Counted from the stretch's first letter, positions 8,406 to 16,843 are shown. The stretch is 42,429 bases of DNA from JBHPGW01 sp042569785 (GCA_042569785.1 JBHPGW010000019.1:1-42429), one strand, 5' to 3'. Numbers and translations are program-made. Notes: generated by a model not told the origin, from the letters alone.

Positions 8406-8429
8406 CCGAGCCTGTGGAACAGGCATCGG
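8406..8429 (+). promoter_or_regulatory. Hairpin in the 5' leader of the histone-fold gene
   Basis: CCGA + GCCTGT, loop GGA, ACAGGC + A bulge + TCGG. This gives a 10-bp stem with one bulged A, 40 nt upstream of the start codon and 23 nt before the GGAGG ribosome-binding site. There is no T-tract after it, so it is not a classical terminator. It may stabilise the mRNA or control translation (inference). Confidence 0.5.
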
Positions 8430-8469
8430 CTTAGTTTACTTTTTTATTTTAGCATGGAGGATTTTTGTA

Positions 8470-8655
8470 ATGGCAAAGAAAAAAGAATCTCTGATAGTGG
8501 CAAGCAAAGTCAAGGCTTACATTAAGAGCAAAAAGATGATGACATCTTCCGACGCTCTTGTCAGCCTAAGCGACAAGGTCTATTGCATACTTGATTCTGC
8601 CATCGCTCGCACCAAGGCTAATCGCCGCAGCACAGTTAAGCCTCAGGACCTCTAA
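8470..8655 (+). CDS. Bacterial histone-fold protein
   Basis: 61 residues from the ATG at 8470, which has GGAGG 9 nt upstream. The layout is a short first helix (SLIVASKVKAYIKSKK), loop, long central helix (SSDALVSLSDKVYCILDSAIARTKAN) and the histone-fold L2 signature R-S-T-V-x-P-Q-D-L at the end, with almost no third helix. This matches the short bacterial histones known from Bdellovibrio and other phyla, which are abundant DNA-binding nucleoid proteins. It is monocistronic: long AT-rich leader before it, strong terminator after it, and Lys-rich. A highly expressed chromatin protein is the likely role. Identification is by recognition of the fold signature, not by alignment. Confidence 0.75.
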   Translation: MAKKKESLIVASKVKAYIKSKKMMTSSDALVSLSDKVYCILDSAIARTKANRRSTVKPQDL

Positions 8656-8717
8656 GCAAGTTTAAGATTTAGCTTACGGGCAATAATTACTGTGTAAGTA
8701 ACGATTTAATTTGAAAT

Positions 8718-8752
8718 AAGCCGCCAGGGTTTTTGCCCTGAGCGGCTTTTTC
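8718..8752 (+). terminator. Rho-independent terminator after the histone-fold gene
   Basis: AAGCCGC (8718-8724) pairs with GCGGCTT (8742-8748), and CAGGG (8725-8729) pairs with CCCTG (8736-8740) around a 6-nt loop. There is a single bulged A at 8741, and the hairpin is followed by a T-run. It lies 62 nt after the stop codon. Confidence 0.85.
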
Positions 8753-8868
8753 ATTTCATACCGAGCAAGTAAACAGGCGAATATTATCCTGTAGAAACCA
8801 GATTTGTTTCGATTCCCAATCAGTTGCAAGTCTTCTGGTAACGATTATTTCGCCTTGAAAAAGCGTTA

Positions 8869-8897
8869 TTGACATACCAGCGGTTAGAAAGTAGTAT
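8869..8897 (+). promoter_or_regulatory. Vegetative-type promoter for icd
   Basis: TTGACA (8869-8874), 17 bp, TAGTAT (8892-8897), 35 nt before the start codon. The hexamers and spacing are the same as in the promoter at 3366-3394. Confidence 0.5.
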
Positions 8898-8932
8898 ATT
8901 GGTTTTGTAAACAGCTATAAGGAGTAATAAAG

Positions 8933-10009
8933 ATGGTCAATGTAACACTGGTAACCGGCGATGGAATAGGCCCGGAAATCGCAGAAGCTACGCGCAGGTG
9001 CATCGATGCTGCCGGTGCAGATATCAATTGGGATATAGTCGAGGCAGGCGTAGACATCATGGAGCGGGAAGGGACCCCACTGCCCGAAGCTACCCTCGAA
9101 TCTATCAAGAAAAACGGTGTCGCTCTCAAAGCGCCCATTACAACCCCTGTCGGTACAGGCTTTAGAAGTATAAACGTCCACCTTCGTCAAACGCTGGATC
9201 TATACGCATGCCTGCGTCCTTGCAAAAGCTACAAAGGCGTACGAAGCAGATTCTCCGATATAGACCTCGTCATCGTCCGTGAAAATACCGAAGACCTCTA
9301 CGCCGGCATCGAATATGAAAAGGGTAAAGACGACACCCTCGAACTGATCGACTGGCTAAATAAGCACAGCGACCGAACCGTGCGTACCGATTCCGGCATA
9401 AGTATCAAGCCGATATCTGTCACATGTACCAAAAGAATCGTTCGCTTCGCTTTCGATTACGCTCGCAAACAGGGCAGAAAGAAAGTAACATCCGTACACA
9501 AGGCTAACATCATGAAGTTCAGTGACGGACTATGGCTCGACGTCAGCCGCGAAGTCGCCAGGGAATATCCAGAGATCGAATTCGAAGATCGCATCGTTGA
9601 CAATATGTGCATGCAGTTGATACAAAAGCCCGAACTCTACGACGTGATCGTTCTGCCAAACCTTTACGGTGATATAATCAGTGACCTTTGCGCAGGACTG
9701 GTCGGCGGACTGGGCGTGGCACCCGGAGCTAACATTGGGGAAAAGGGCGCAGTCTTCGAGGCAACTCACGGAAGCGCACCAAAATATAAGGACCAAAACA
9801 AGGTCAACCCTGTCGCACTGATACTAAGCGGAGTAATGATGCTTCGCCATTTAGATAAACAGGCAGAGGCTGACAACTTAGAAAACGCGATAGCAGCGGT
9901 AATTGAAGAAGGTAAAGACGTCACCTACGACATGAAGCCGGACCGTGACGACCCGACAGCCGTAGGCACAAGCCAAATGGCTGACGCGATTATCGAAAAA
10001 ATGAATTAG
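8933..10009 (+). CDS. icd: Isocitrate dehydrogenase (isocitrate/isopropylmalate dehydrogenase family)
   Basis: 358 residues of the beta-decarboxylating dehydrogenase family. Visible motifs: TGDGIGPEI at the N-terminus; SINVHLRQTLDLYACLRP, where the Ser and the S-x-N-x-x-L-R pattern mark isocitrate rather than isopropylmalate specificity; IVRENTEDLYAGIEY; and PNLYGDIISDLCAGLVGGLGVAPGAN. The cofactor region reads HGSAPKY, with K284-Y285 where E. coli NADP-IDH has its Lys-Tyr pair and NAD enzymes usually have Asp-Ile. NADP use is therefore possible despite the NAD-IDH-like length. The ATG has AAGGAG upstream. It stands alone in the TCA cycle context, with the restriction-modification pair downstream. 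Confidence 0.88.
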   Translation: MVNVTLVTGDGIGPEIAEATRRCIDAAGADINWDIVEAGVDIMEREGTPLPEATLESIKKNGVALKAPITTPVGTGFRSINVHLRQTLDLYACLRPCKSYKGVRSRFSDIDLVIVRENTEDLYAGIEYEKGKDDTLELIDWLNKHSDRTVRTDSGISIKPISVTCTKRIVRFAFDYARKQGRKKVTSVHKANIMKFSDGLWLDVSREVAREYPEIEFEDRIVDNMCMQLIQKPELYDVIVLPNLYGDIISDLCAGLVGGLGVAPGANIGEKGAVFEATHGSAPKYKDQNKVNPVALILSGVMMLRHLDKQAEADNLENAIAAVIEEGKDVTYDMKPDRDDPTAVGTSQMADAIIEKMN

Positions 10010-10076
10010 TAAACCGTAAGGTTAGTTTTGTATAATGTAAAAAAAGCAGCTACAATTGGTTATTAGAAGGCCAAAT

Positions 10077-10730
10077 ATGAAACGTAAATTAACAATTGAA
10101 CTTCTTCGTAAAGAGGCGGGGTTTTTTGCGCAAATAGAATCAGAAACATCTGAACCTTCGTTGTTTGGAGTTACTGACGGCAAGGCTGTAGGAACATATC
10201 TGGAACACAAATTTCAAGCTTATTTGCATGAAAAGTATAGCTATGTTGAGGGTAGTTCGGCAAAGGGGATAGACTTTCCTGAGCTTGAAGTTGATATGAA
10301 AGTGACGAGCATAAAGCAACCTCAATCGTCCTGTCCATTCAAGGCTGCTGAACAAAAAATATTCGGACTTGGCTACTCACTTCTGGTATTTGTCTACAAG
10401 AAGACAGACGATGAGAAAATGCATACCGCGAAGCTGAATATTCTTCATGTTATTTACATTGCCAAAGAAAGAACTGCTGATTATCAAACTACTACTGGTA
10501 TACTAAAAATTCTTGAGAATAACGGCAATGTAGATGACATTATTGCATTTATGCACGAACGCATGCTTCCTGTAGATGAGATAAAAGCAGAGCAGGTTGC
10601 CAGGAATTTATTAAATGATCAACCTGCCATTGGCTATTTAACAATATCGAATGCCTTACAATGGAGACTTCAGTATCGACGAGCTATTGAAGAAGCAGGA
10701 AAAATAGAGGGTGTACACAAAGTCAAATAG
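10077..10730 (+). CDS. Type II restriction endonuclease (PD-(D/E)XK fold)
   Basis: 217 residues from the ATG at 10077, which has AGAAGG 6 nt upstream; an in-frame TTG at 10056 is less likely. The nuclease core is visible: E43 in GTYLEHKF, D66 in GIDFPEL, and D73-x-K75 in LEVDMKVTS, followed by QPQSSCPFKAAEQKIFGLGYSLLVFVY. This pattern is shared by a group of Type II enzymes encoded next to adenine methyltransferases. It overlaps the methyltransferase frame by 20 nt (endonuclease first), which ties the two in one operon. The region is clearly more AT-rich than the flanking icd and lpxK genes, which suggests acquisition. Recognition sequence unknown. Confidence 0.8.
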   Translation: MKRKLTIELLRKEAGFFAQIESETSEPSLFGVTDGKAVGTYLEHKFQAYLHEKYSYVEGSSAKGIDFPELEVDMKVTSIKQPQSSCPFKAAEQKIFGLGYSLLVFVYKKTDDEKMHTAKLNILHVIYIAKERTADYQTTTGILKILENNGNVDDIIAFMHERMLPVDEIKAEQVARNLLNDQPAIGYLTISNALQWRLQYRRAIEEAGKIEGVHKVK

Positions 10731-12255
10731 AATTATAGCCGTGAAGAAAAAAACAAAACAAAAAACCGAATTTGGAGATTGGCAGACTCCAATTGAGTTG
10801 GCAAGAAGGGCTTGTTTTTTGATCTCGCGCAAGGGCTTAAGGCCAGCATCAATTCTTGAACCAACATGCGGCTGCGGGGCATTCCTTATAGCAGCACTTG
10901 ATCTATTTTTAAATATAAAACAAACGGTAGGAATTGATATAAATGAGGCTTATTTAAAAATAGCAAAGGAATCTATTGGCAAAATAGATAAGACCACAAA
11001 CGTACAGCTTATTACTGAAGACTTTTTTAAGGTTAATTGGGAAAAAATAATTTCATCTCTTCCTGAGCCGATTCTCTTAATTGGCAATCCACCATGGGTC
11101 ACTAATACTGAACTGATGACAATAGGTGGCTCTAATTTGCCGAAAAAAAATAATTTCCAAAATCATCGTGGCATTGATGCAATTATGGGGAAAAGCAACT
11201 TTGACATTTCTGAGTGGATGTTGAATCAAATGCTTGAAAGGATAAAGAACCGTAATGCTACGATGGCAATGCTTTGCAAAACCACAGTAGCGAGAAAAGT
11301 ACTTGCACATGCATGGCGAAATAACTATCTCCTTAAATCCGCCGATATTTATAAGATTGACGCACTAAAGCATTTTGGAGCATCGGTAGACGCCTGCCTT
11401 TTTGTAATTTCTACAGCGCCAGATTCACATACCGCAGATTGTCATGTTTACAACTCGATGGAACAAAAAACTCCAATGGCAACTGTTGGTTTGCGTAAGA
11501 AGCGACTGGTTTCTAATGTTGAAGAGTTCGAGAAAAATAAACATCTTATAAATGAAGAAAAAGGCAAATATAATTGGAGGTCAGGCGTAAAACATGACTG
11601 CTCAAGGGTTATGGAACTGCGAAAAGAAAATGGTCTTTACCGCAATGGACTTGGTGAACTTATTGAACTGGAAGAAGATTTTCTCTATCCCATGCTGAAA
11701 AGTTCCGATTTGGCTAATGGACCCGTTTTTAATTTCACAAAAGTAATGCTTGTCACGCAGCAGGCCGTAGGCCAGAGCACGAACTGGATTAAAAAAGCTG
11801 CTCCTAAAACATGGCGGTATTTGAATGACCACGCTGAGTTGCTGAATTCTCGTGCAAGCTCAATCTATCGTAATCGTCCTCGTTTTTCCATTTTCGGTGT
11901 TGGCGAATACTCATTTACCCCTTGGAAGGTGGGTATTTCTGGTTTTTATAAGAACTTTAATTTTCGTACAGTTGGTCCTGTTGAAAATAAACCAGTTGTT
12001 TTGGATGATACCTGCTATTTCATTGGTTGCGATTCCGAAGAAGACGCTGATTTCCTGACAAAACTTTTGAATTCAAAAAGAACGAAAAATTTTCTTTCCA
12101 CTTTTATTTTCTGGGATGCAAAACGCCCAATAACAATGGACTTGTTAGATTTACTTGACATAGACATGCTTGCAAAGGAATTAGGCCAAATAATAGAGCC
12201 GAATAAATATTATCGATCGAATAATAACTTTGTGCAGCCTATGTTGTTTGATTAA
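10711..12255 (+). CDS. DNA adenine-N6 methyltransferase of a Type II restriction-modification system
   Basis: Up to 514 residues. The SAM-binding motif ILEPTCGCGAFLIAALD (about residues 44-60) precedes the catalytic motif NPPW (about 127-130), the order expected for gamma-type N6-adenine methyltransferases. A C-terminal half of about 250 residues likely carries target recognition. The start is uncertain. GTG at 10711 overlaps the endonuclease gene and has AGGA at a workable distance; a second GTG at 10741 would give VKKKTKQKTEFGDWQTP, which is closer to where homologs usually begin. Base composition is AT-rich like its partner. The modification activity protects host DNA from the partner nuclease. 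Confidence 0.88.
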   Translation: MYTKSNRIIAVKKKTKQKTEFGDWQTPIELARRACFLISRKGLRPASILEPTCGCGAFLIAALDLFLNIKQTVGIDINEAYLKIAKESIGKIDKTTNVQLITEDFFKVNWEKIISSLPEPILLIGNPPWVTNTELMTIGGSNLPKKNNFQNHRGIDAIMGKSNFDISEWMLNQMLERIKNRNATMAMLCKTTVARKVLAHAWRNNYLLKSADIYKIDALKHFGASVDACLFVISTAPDSHTADCHVYNSMEQKTPMATVGLRKKRLVSNVEEFEKNKHLINEEKGKYNWRSGVKHDCSRVMELRKENGLYRNGLGELIELEEDFLYPMLKSSDLANGPVFNFTKVMLVTQQAVGQSTNWIKKAAPKTWRYLNDHAELLNSRASSIYRNRPRFSIFGVGEYSFTPWKVGISGFYKNFNFRTVGPVENKPVVLDDTCYFIGCDSEEDADFLTKLLNSKRTKNFLSTFIFWDAKRPITMDLLDLLDIDMLAKELGQIIEPNKYYRSNNNFVQPMLFD

Positions 12256-12286
12256 CTTTTTCCTGAATGATAACAAGGTTCTAAAT

Positions 12287-13330
12287 ATGGATCAGCGGGC
12301 TTACCGGGAAATCATTTCAGGGCAAAGCCGTACTGTTACGGCTTTACTTTTGCGTTTTCTTTTACGCATACCGGCGATTTTCTATACGGCCGTGATAGCC
12401 ATACGCAATTTACTGTATTCTACAGGCTGCTTAAAAACCCACCACGCCGATGCCATCGTTATAAGCGTCGGCAACATAACCACAGGCGGAACAGGCAAAA
12501 CTCCAACAGTAATCTGGCTATGCAACCAGCTAACCGGCAAATCCGCAATATTAACCCGAGGCTACAAATCAACTCAAAGCGGCAAAGATGAACCTGCTAT
12601 CCTCGCTGAGAACTGTCCCGATTCTAAAGTGATTATCAACTCCGACCGTGTAGCCGGCGCAGCCGAAGCGATCGAAAAATTCGGCGCGAATGTACTGATC
12701 CTCGACGATGGCTTTCAGCACCGAAGATTGCACAGGGACATCGACATTGTCACCATCGACGCAACGATCCCTTTCGGTTATGGTAAACTCCTGCCAGCCG
12801 GTTCCCTAAGAGAACCGATCACTTCCTTAAAACGTGCCCATGCCGTCATTATTACAAGGAGTGACCAGATCGAAGATTTGGAGACAATCGAACAAAAACT
12901 ACTCTCGGTAAATGAAGAACTGATAATCGCAAGGGCAATACACAAACCGAAAGTTGCAAGGACTATCGACGGTGAGCAAATAACTCTCGACGAGTTAAAG
13001 GGCAAAAGAGTATTCGCCTTTTGCGCAATAGGAAATCCCCAGGCTTTCTTCGATACTCTAACTAAACTCGGCACCAGGATCGTTGGCTCAAAAATTTACA
13101 ACGACCATTATCATTACAGTAACAATGATATTGACGATATTTGCACCCAGGCCGAGCAGTTAAACGCCGATCTCGTCTTAACAACTCAAAAAGACTGCAA
13201 TAAAATCACCGCTTCCCAAAACAAAGCGATGGCATATTTAGAGATCGAGATGGATATTTTCAGCGGGGCCGGCCAGATAAGAGACTTGATTGAAACAACA
13301 TTAACCGATAGAATACCAAAAAACATATAA
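12287..13330 (+). CDS. lpxK: Tetraacyldisaccharide 4'-kinase (LpxK)
   Basis: 347 residues from the ATG at 12287, preceded by AAGG; upstream in-frame codons from 12230 overlap the methyltransferase and are not needed. The N-terminal membrane-associating helix (TALLLRFLLRIPAIFYTAVIAIRN) leads into the P-loop VGNITTGGTGKTP (about 61-73). LILDDGFQHRRLHRDIDIV and FGYGKLLPAGSLREP are LpxK hallmarks. It phosphorylates the 4' position of the lipid A disaccharide at the inner membrane, so this organism makes lipid A. It heads the envelope cluster, 18 nt before hldE. The restriction-modification pair lies directly upstream, so its original promoter may have been displaced. Confidence 0.93.
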   Translation: MDQRAYREIISGQSRTVTALLLRFLLRIPAIFYTAVIAIRNLLYSTGCLKTHHADAIVISVGNITTGGTGKTPTVIWLCNQLTGKSAILTRGYKSTQSGKDEPAILAENCPDSKVIINSDRVAGAAEAIEKFGANVLILDDGFQHRRLHRDIDIVTIDATIPFGYGKLLPAGSLREPITSLKRAHAVIITRSDQIEDLETIEQKLLSVNEELIIARAIHKPKVARTIDGEQITLDELKGKRVFAFCAIGNPQAFFDTLTKLGTRIVGSKIYNDHYHYSNNDIDDICTQAEQLNADLVLTTQKDCNKITASQNKAMAYLEIEMDIFSGAGQIRDLIETTLTDRIPKNI

Positions 13331-13348
13331 TAGAAACAGTGATACCAT

Positions 13349-14839
13349 ATGTATGAAAAGCTACTAAAAACTGTTACCAATCTCGGCTCACCCAAGGTGC
13401 TGGTGGTCGGCGATTTTATGCTCGATATCTACATCTACGGCGATGCCCTGCGGATTAGCCCTGAGGCCCCAGTACCGGTATTAAAAATTACCAGAACCGA
13501 GTACAGTTGTGGCGGGGCCGGTTCGGTGGTCGCGGACCTGGCAGCTCTCGGTGCCGATCCCATATGTCTCGGAGTTATCGGCAAAGACAGTAACGGCCAG
13601 ACCCTTACCAAAATGCTCAAAGAAACCGGCGCACAGACTGATGGCCTTTTGACTGACGCCAATCGTCCAACTATCAGCAAACAAAGACTGATAGGCCTGG
13701 CACAGCATCGGCATCAGCAGCAGCTATTTCGAATGGACGAAGAATTCACCGAGCCTTTGGATGACAAAAACTGCGAAAAGATTTTAAAAATTTACAAAAA
13801 CAAACTCGCCGAAGCCGACATTGTCTGCCTGCAGGACTACAACAAGGGCTTGTTGTCAGATTCTCTCTGCAAAGAAATGATAACTCTCGCCGCCAATGCT
13901 GGAAAGAAAGTTTTAGTCGACCCAGCGATCGATGGCGACTATTCAAAATATCGTTCTGCCACGTTAATCACACCCAACCGCCAGGAAACTTCGACGATGC
14001 TGGGCTTCGAGATTGATACCATCGACGCAGCTGCCAAAGCCGCCGACCAGCTCAGCTCGGAATTAGAACTTGATGCGGTTGTGATTACACTCGATAAAGA
14101 AGGCGCATATCTTAAGGCCGACCAAATAAGCGAAAATGTCCCAACACTTGCCCGAACCGTTTATGACGTTACAGGAGCAGGCGATATGGTACTGGCTATC
14201 TTAGCGATTACTCTGGCAGCCAAGTGCGATTACGAAACTGCCGTACAACTTTCAAACATTGCAGGCGGTATCGAAGTGGAAAAATTCGGTGCTGTACCGG
14301 TAACCATCGAAGAAATTATTAATGAGATCGTCTGCCAAAACCGAGGCAAAAACGGAAAACTGCGGCCAATAGAGTCACTTGCACATGAACTGGATTGGCA
14401 TCGCAGGCAAAAAGAAACGATTGTATTTACTAACGGCTGCTTCGACGTGATACACAAGGGACATATCGAATTCCTTAAGTTCAGCAAATCTAAAGGTGAC
14501 ATATTAGTTGTAGGGATCAATAGCGACGCCTCGGTCAAGTCGATAAAGGGACCGCAAAGGCCCATCAACAATCAGTTCGACAGGGCCGCTGTACTTGCCG
14601 CAATGGAAAACGTCGGCTATATTACGATCTTTGAAGAACCCGACCCGCTGAACCTTATAAAACAGGTAAACCCAGACGTATTAGTAAAGGGAGAGGACTG
14701 GAAGGACAAAGGCGTTGTCGGACGTGAGTTTGTCGAATCATCAGGCGGCAAAGTTGTCCTGGCACCGCTTGTAGAAGGCAAAAGCTCGACTTCGACAATT
14801 GAAAAAATGAAATCTCTGGAAAAAAACAGTGACCAATAA
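13349..14839 (+). CDS. hldE: Bifunctional heptose-7-phosphate kinase / heptose-1-phosphate adenylyltransferase (HldE)
   Basis: 496 residues in two domains. The N-terminal ribokinase-like domain (about 1-330) has VVGDFMLDIYIYG, the SCGGAGSVVADLAALGA substrate-binding block and the DVTGAGDM catalytic loop (base about D279). The C-terminal nucleotidyltransferase domain (about 355-490) has TNGCFDVIHKGHIEFL and a late KSSTSTIEKM in place of the usual ISTT-like motif. Together they catalyse two steps of ADP-heptose synthesis for the LPS core. The next gene, gmhB, encodes the phosphatase that acts between these two steps and overlaps by 11 nt, so ordering and coupling match the pathway. Confidence 0.95.
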   Translation: MYEKLLKTVTNLGSPKVLVVGDFMLDIYIYGDALRISPEAPVPVLKITRTEYSCGGAGSVVADLAALGADPICLGVIGKDSNGQTLTKMLKETGAQTDGLLTDANRPTISKQRLIGLAQHRHQQQLFRMDEEFTEPLDDKNCEKILKIYKNKLAEADIVCLQDYNKGLLSDSLCKEMITLAANAGKKVLVDPAIDGDYSKYRSATLITPNRQETSTMLGFEIDTIDAAAKAADQLSSELELDAVVITLDKEGAYLKADQISENVPTLARTVYDVTGAGDMVLAILAITLAAKCDYETAVQLSNIAGGIEVEKFGAVPVTIEEIINEIVCQNRGKNGKLRPIESLAHELDWHRRQKETIVFTNGCFDVIHKGHIEFLKFSKSKGDILVVGINSDASVKSIKGPQRPINNQFDRAAVLAAMENVGYITIFEEPDPLNLIKQVNPDVLVKGEDWKDKGVVGREFVESSGGKVVLAPLVEGKSSTSTIEKMKSLEKNSDQ

Positions 14840-15770
14840 ATCCAAAAAAGCGATATTTCTCGATCGTGACGACACCTTGATCGAGGACCCAGGCTATATC
14901 AACGACCCCGCGCAGGTTAAGCTGCTCAATGGCGCCGCCCAGGCACTTATCGACCTCAAAGCTATGGGCTATAAACTCGTCGTTATCACTAATCAGTCCG
15001 GAGTCGCTCGAGGCATTGTCACCGAAAAGGTGCTCGAAAAAATTCATGAGAGGTTAAAATATCTTTTAACTATGAAAAGCGTTTCTTTAGACGGTATTTA
15101 TTATTGTCCGTGCCATCCTGACGCAGCGATTGAAAAGTACCGTAAAGAAAGTGAAATGCGAAAACCCAACCCAGGAATGATACTTACTGCCGCCGACGAA
15201 CTAAACATAGACCTTAGCAAGTCATGGATGATCGGTAACAGCGGCCATGACGTAGAAGCCGGCTCTCGAGCGGGATGCAAAACGATTTTGATAAACCATC
15301 CAGGAATTTTTAAAGAATCCGAAAAGAGCAATGTAAAACCAAACTGCACTGCGGTAAATATAAAGGAGGCGGTAAACATTATTAAAAAACATAACCGTTC
15401 AGCCAGTACAAAACAAACCTATGACAAGTTGCCGGCAATACCAAAGCCTGAGCCTGTTAAAGATAATCCGCCACAGACTGAACCAATCCAACCCAGCAGC
15501 TCTAATGACAAAACAGCGCAATTACTTACCGGCATCCTCGATCAACTAAAAAGAACCCATCGTCAGGGAAAATTTGATGATTTTTCCACGATGAGACTGC
15601 TGGCAGGCATAGTCCAAATGCTCGTTCTGCTTTGTCTGTTGATAAGCGTAGGATTCCTGATGAGCCCGGCCGGTACAAGGAAAGATAGTACGATCTTTAT
15701 CGCGATCGGTTTCGCCGTGGTCTTTCAGTTGATGGCACTGACTTTTTACACGATGCAGAACCGCAAATAG
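14829..15770 (+). CDS. gmhB: GmhB-type HAD phosphatase with C-terminal two-helix membrane extension
   Basis: 313 residues from a GTG that overlaps hldE. Residues 1-190 are a histidinol-phosphatase/GmhB HAD domain: nucleophile motif LDRDDTL (D12, D14), VVITNQSGVARG, and RKPNPGM. The expected role is dephosphorylation of heptose-1,7-bisphosphate. Three features are unusual. The motif-IV Asp is Asn (IGNSGHD, N137), although D141 remains. The Zn loop keeps C93 and C95, but the second CxC pair is S108 and M110. A Pro/Ser-rich linker (200-230) leads to two transmembrane helices (about 257-277 and 288-307), absent from ordinary GmhB of about 190 residues. Membrane tethering is inferred. Confidence 0.8.
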   Translation: MTNKSKKAIFLDRDDTLIEDPGYINDPAQVKLLNGAAQALIDLKAMGYKLVVITNQSGVARGIVTEKVLEKIHERLKYLLTMKSVSLDGIYYCPCHPDAAIEKYRKESEMRKPNPGMILTAADELNIDLSKSWMIGNSGHDVEAGSRAGCKTILINHPGIFKESEKSNVKPNCTAVNIKEAVNIIKKHNRSASTKQTYDKLPAIPKPEPVKDNPPQTEPIQPSSSNDKTAQLLTGILDQLKRTHRQGKFDDFSTMRLLAGIVQMLVLLCLLISVGFLMSPAGTRKDSTIFIAIGFAVVFQLMALTFYTMQNRK

Positions 15771-15799
15771 TCGCGTCCTTATTAAATTCAAATCCCAAT

Positions 15800-16843
15800 A
15801 TGGATGATAAGAAAAAAAAGATAATTATCTGGCTCGCCTCTCCAATGGGTGACGCGATACTTTCTACACCTGCTCTGCGTGCGATACGAAAACATTTCTC
15901 TTCAGCCCGGATATATTTCTTCGCCAAGCCCCTGATCCGCCAGATTCTCTCGCCCGGCAACTTTAATGACCATTGGCTCGATAAAACCTGCGATAACCCT
16001 TTCAAGATCGCCGGTATGCTCAAACAGCACAAATTTACACACGCGATTCTTCTGAAGAATTCTTTCGCATCCGCCTTAGCGGTTTTCCTGGCAAAGATAC
16101 CAATACGCATCGGCTATGCCCGTGAAGGACGAGCACTTTTGCTCAACCAAAAACTTTATCCACCAAAATTAACTAACGGCTCTTTCAAGCCGGTTTCCGC
16201 ACTCGATTACTATCTCGCTATCGCCTCATGGCTCGGCGGTGATGTATCGCAAAGAGACACCGAACTACAGCTCGACCCACAAGCCAAGCACAGCCTAAAC
16301 GCTAAATTGCCCCAGTCTGACAAACCTTCAGTCATCCTCGTGCCGGGCGGAGCTTTCGGCCCAAGTAAATGCTGGCCCAGTCAAAGATTCGCAAAAGTCG
16401 CCGATTGGCTGATAGAAAACTATAACGCCGAAATTTTCGTCTCCGTGTCACCTGACCAGGCCGAAATTACTATTGCCAACGAAATTTGCCAGGCAGGCAA
16501 ACACGAACTTATCAACCTCGGACAAAAACAACTGACCATCGCTGAATTGAAATCGCTTTTCTCCAGGGCATCTCTGGTAATAAGTAACGACACCGGCCCA
16601 AGACATATCGCAATCGCTCTTAAACGAAAAATAGTCACCCTGTTCGGACCGAATAACCCAGCCTGGACCGAAAACGGATACGAAGATGAGATCAAAATAA
16701 TCGGCACCGGCCCATGCGTGCCCTGCGATAAGCCGAAATGCAAAAAAGATCAGCATATCTGCATGGACTCGATCACCGTTGAGATGGTTGTCCAGGCCGC
16801 TAAGAAACTGCTCGATAAAAATAATTGTCAGGAAAATTTATGA
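15800..16843 (+). CDS. waaF: Lipopolysaccharide heptosyltransferase (GT9, WaaF-like)
   Basis: 347 residues of glycosyltransferase family 9. The N-terminus IIIWLASPMGDAILSTPALRAIR is the acceptor-side signature. The donor-side motif SRASLVISNDTGPRHIAIALKRKIVTLFGP (about residues 250-280) is diagnostic for ADP-heptose:LPS heptosyltransferases. A C-terminal cysteine group (CVPCDKPKCKKDQHICM) is common in heptosyltransferase II. It uses the ADP-heptose made by HldE/GmhB upstream to build the inner core. Its stop overlaps the start of the next kinase gene as ATGA. Which heptose it adds (I or II) is not certain. Confidence 0.85.
   Translation: MDDKKKKIIIWLASPMGDAILSTPALRAIRKHFSSARIYFFAKPLIRQILSPGNFNDHWLDKTCDNPFKIAGMLKQHKFTHAILLKNSFASALAVFLAKIPIRIGYAREGRALLLNQKLYPPKLTNGSFKPVSALDYYLAIASWLGGDVSQRDTELQLDPQAKHSLNAKLPQSDKPSVILVPGGAFGPSKCWPSQRFAKVADWLIENYNAEIFVSVSPDQAEITIANEICQAGKHELINLGQKQLTIAELKSLFSRASLVISNDTGPRHIAIALKRKIVTLFGPNNPAWTENGYEDEIKIIGTGPCVPCDKPKCKKDQHICMDSITVEMVVQAAKKLLDKNNCQENL

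Larger units (their letters stand above)
8006..8469. other. Gene-free intergenic region holding the histone-gene leader
   Basis: This stretch separates the divergent 7661 gene and the histone-fold gene. It is AT-rich with long T and A runs (for example 8301-8308 and 8352-8357). It contains a candidate promoter at 8295-8325 and a strong hairpin at 8406-8429. I see no open frame of coding character, although a frame from 8359 runs without a stop into the histone-fold gene. Confidence 0.5.

Noticed and set aside
10031..10036. TATAAT as the promoter of the restriction-modification pair
   Set aside because: The -10 box is perfect, but there is no -35-like hexamer at a suitable distance and no TGn extension, so I do not call it.
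12230..12286. N-terminal extension of LpxK from 12230
   Set aside because: It overlaps the methyltransferase C-terminus and has no family similarity; the ATG at 12287 with AAGG upstream gives a normal LpxK start.
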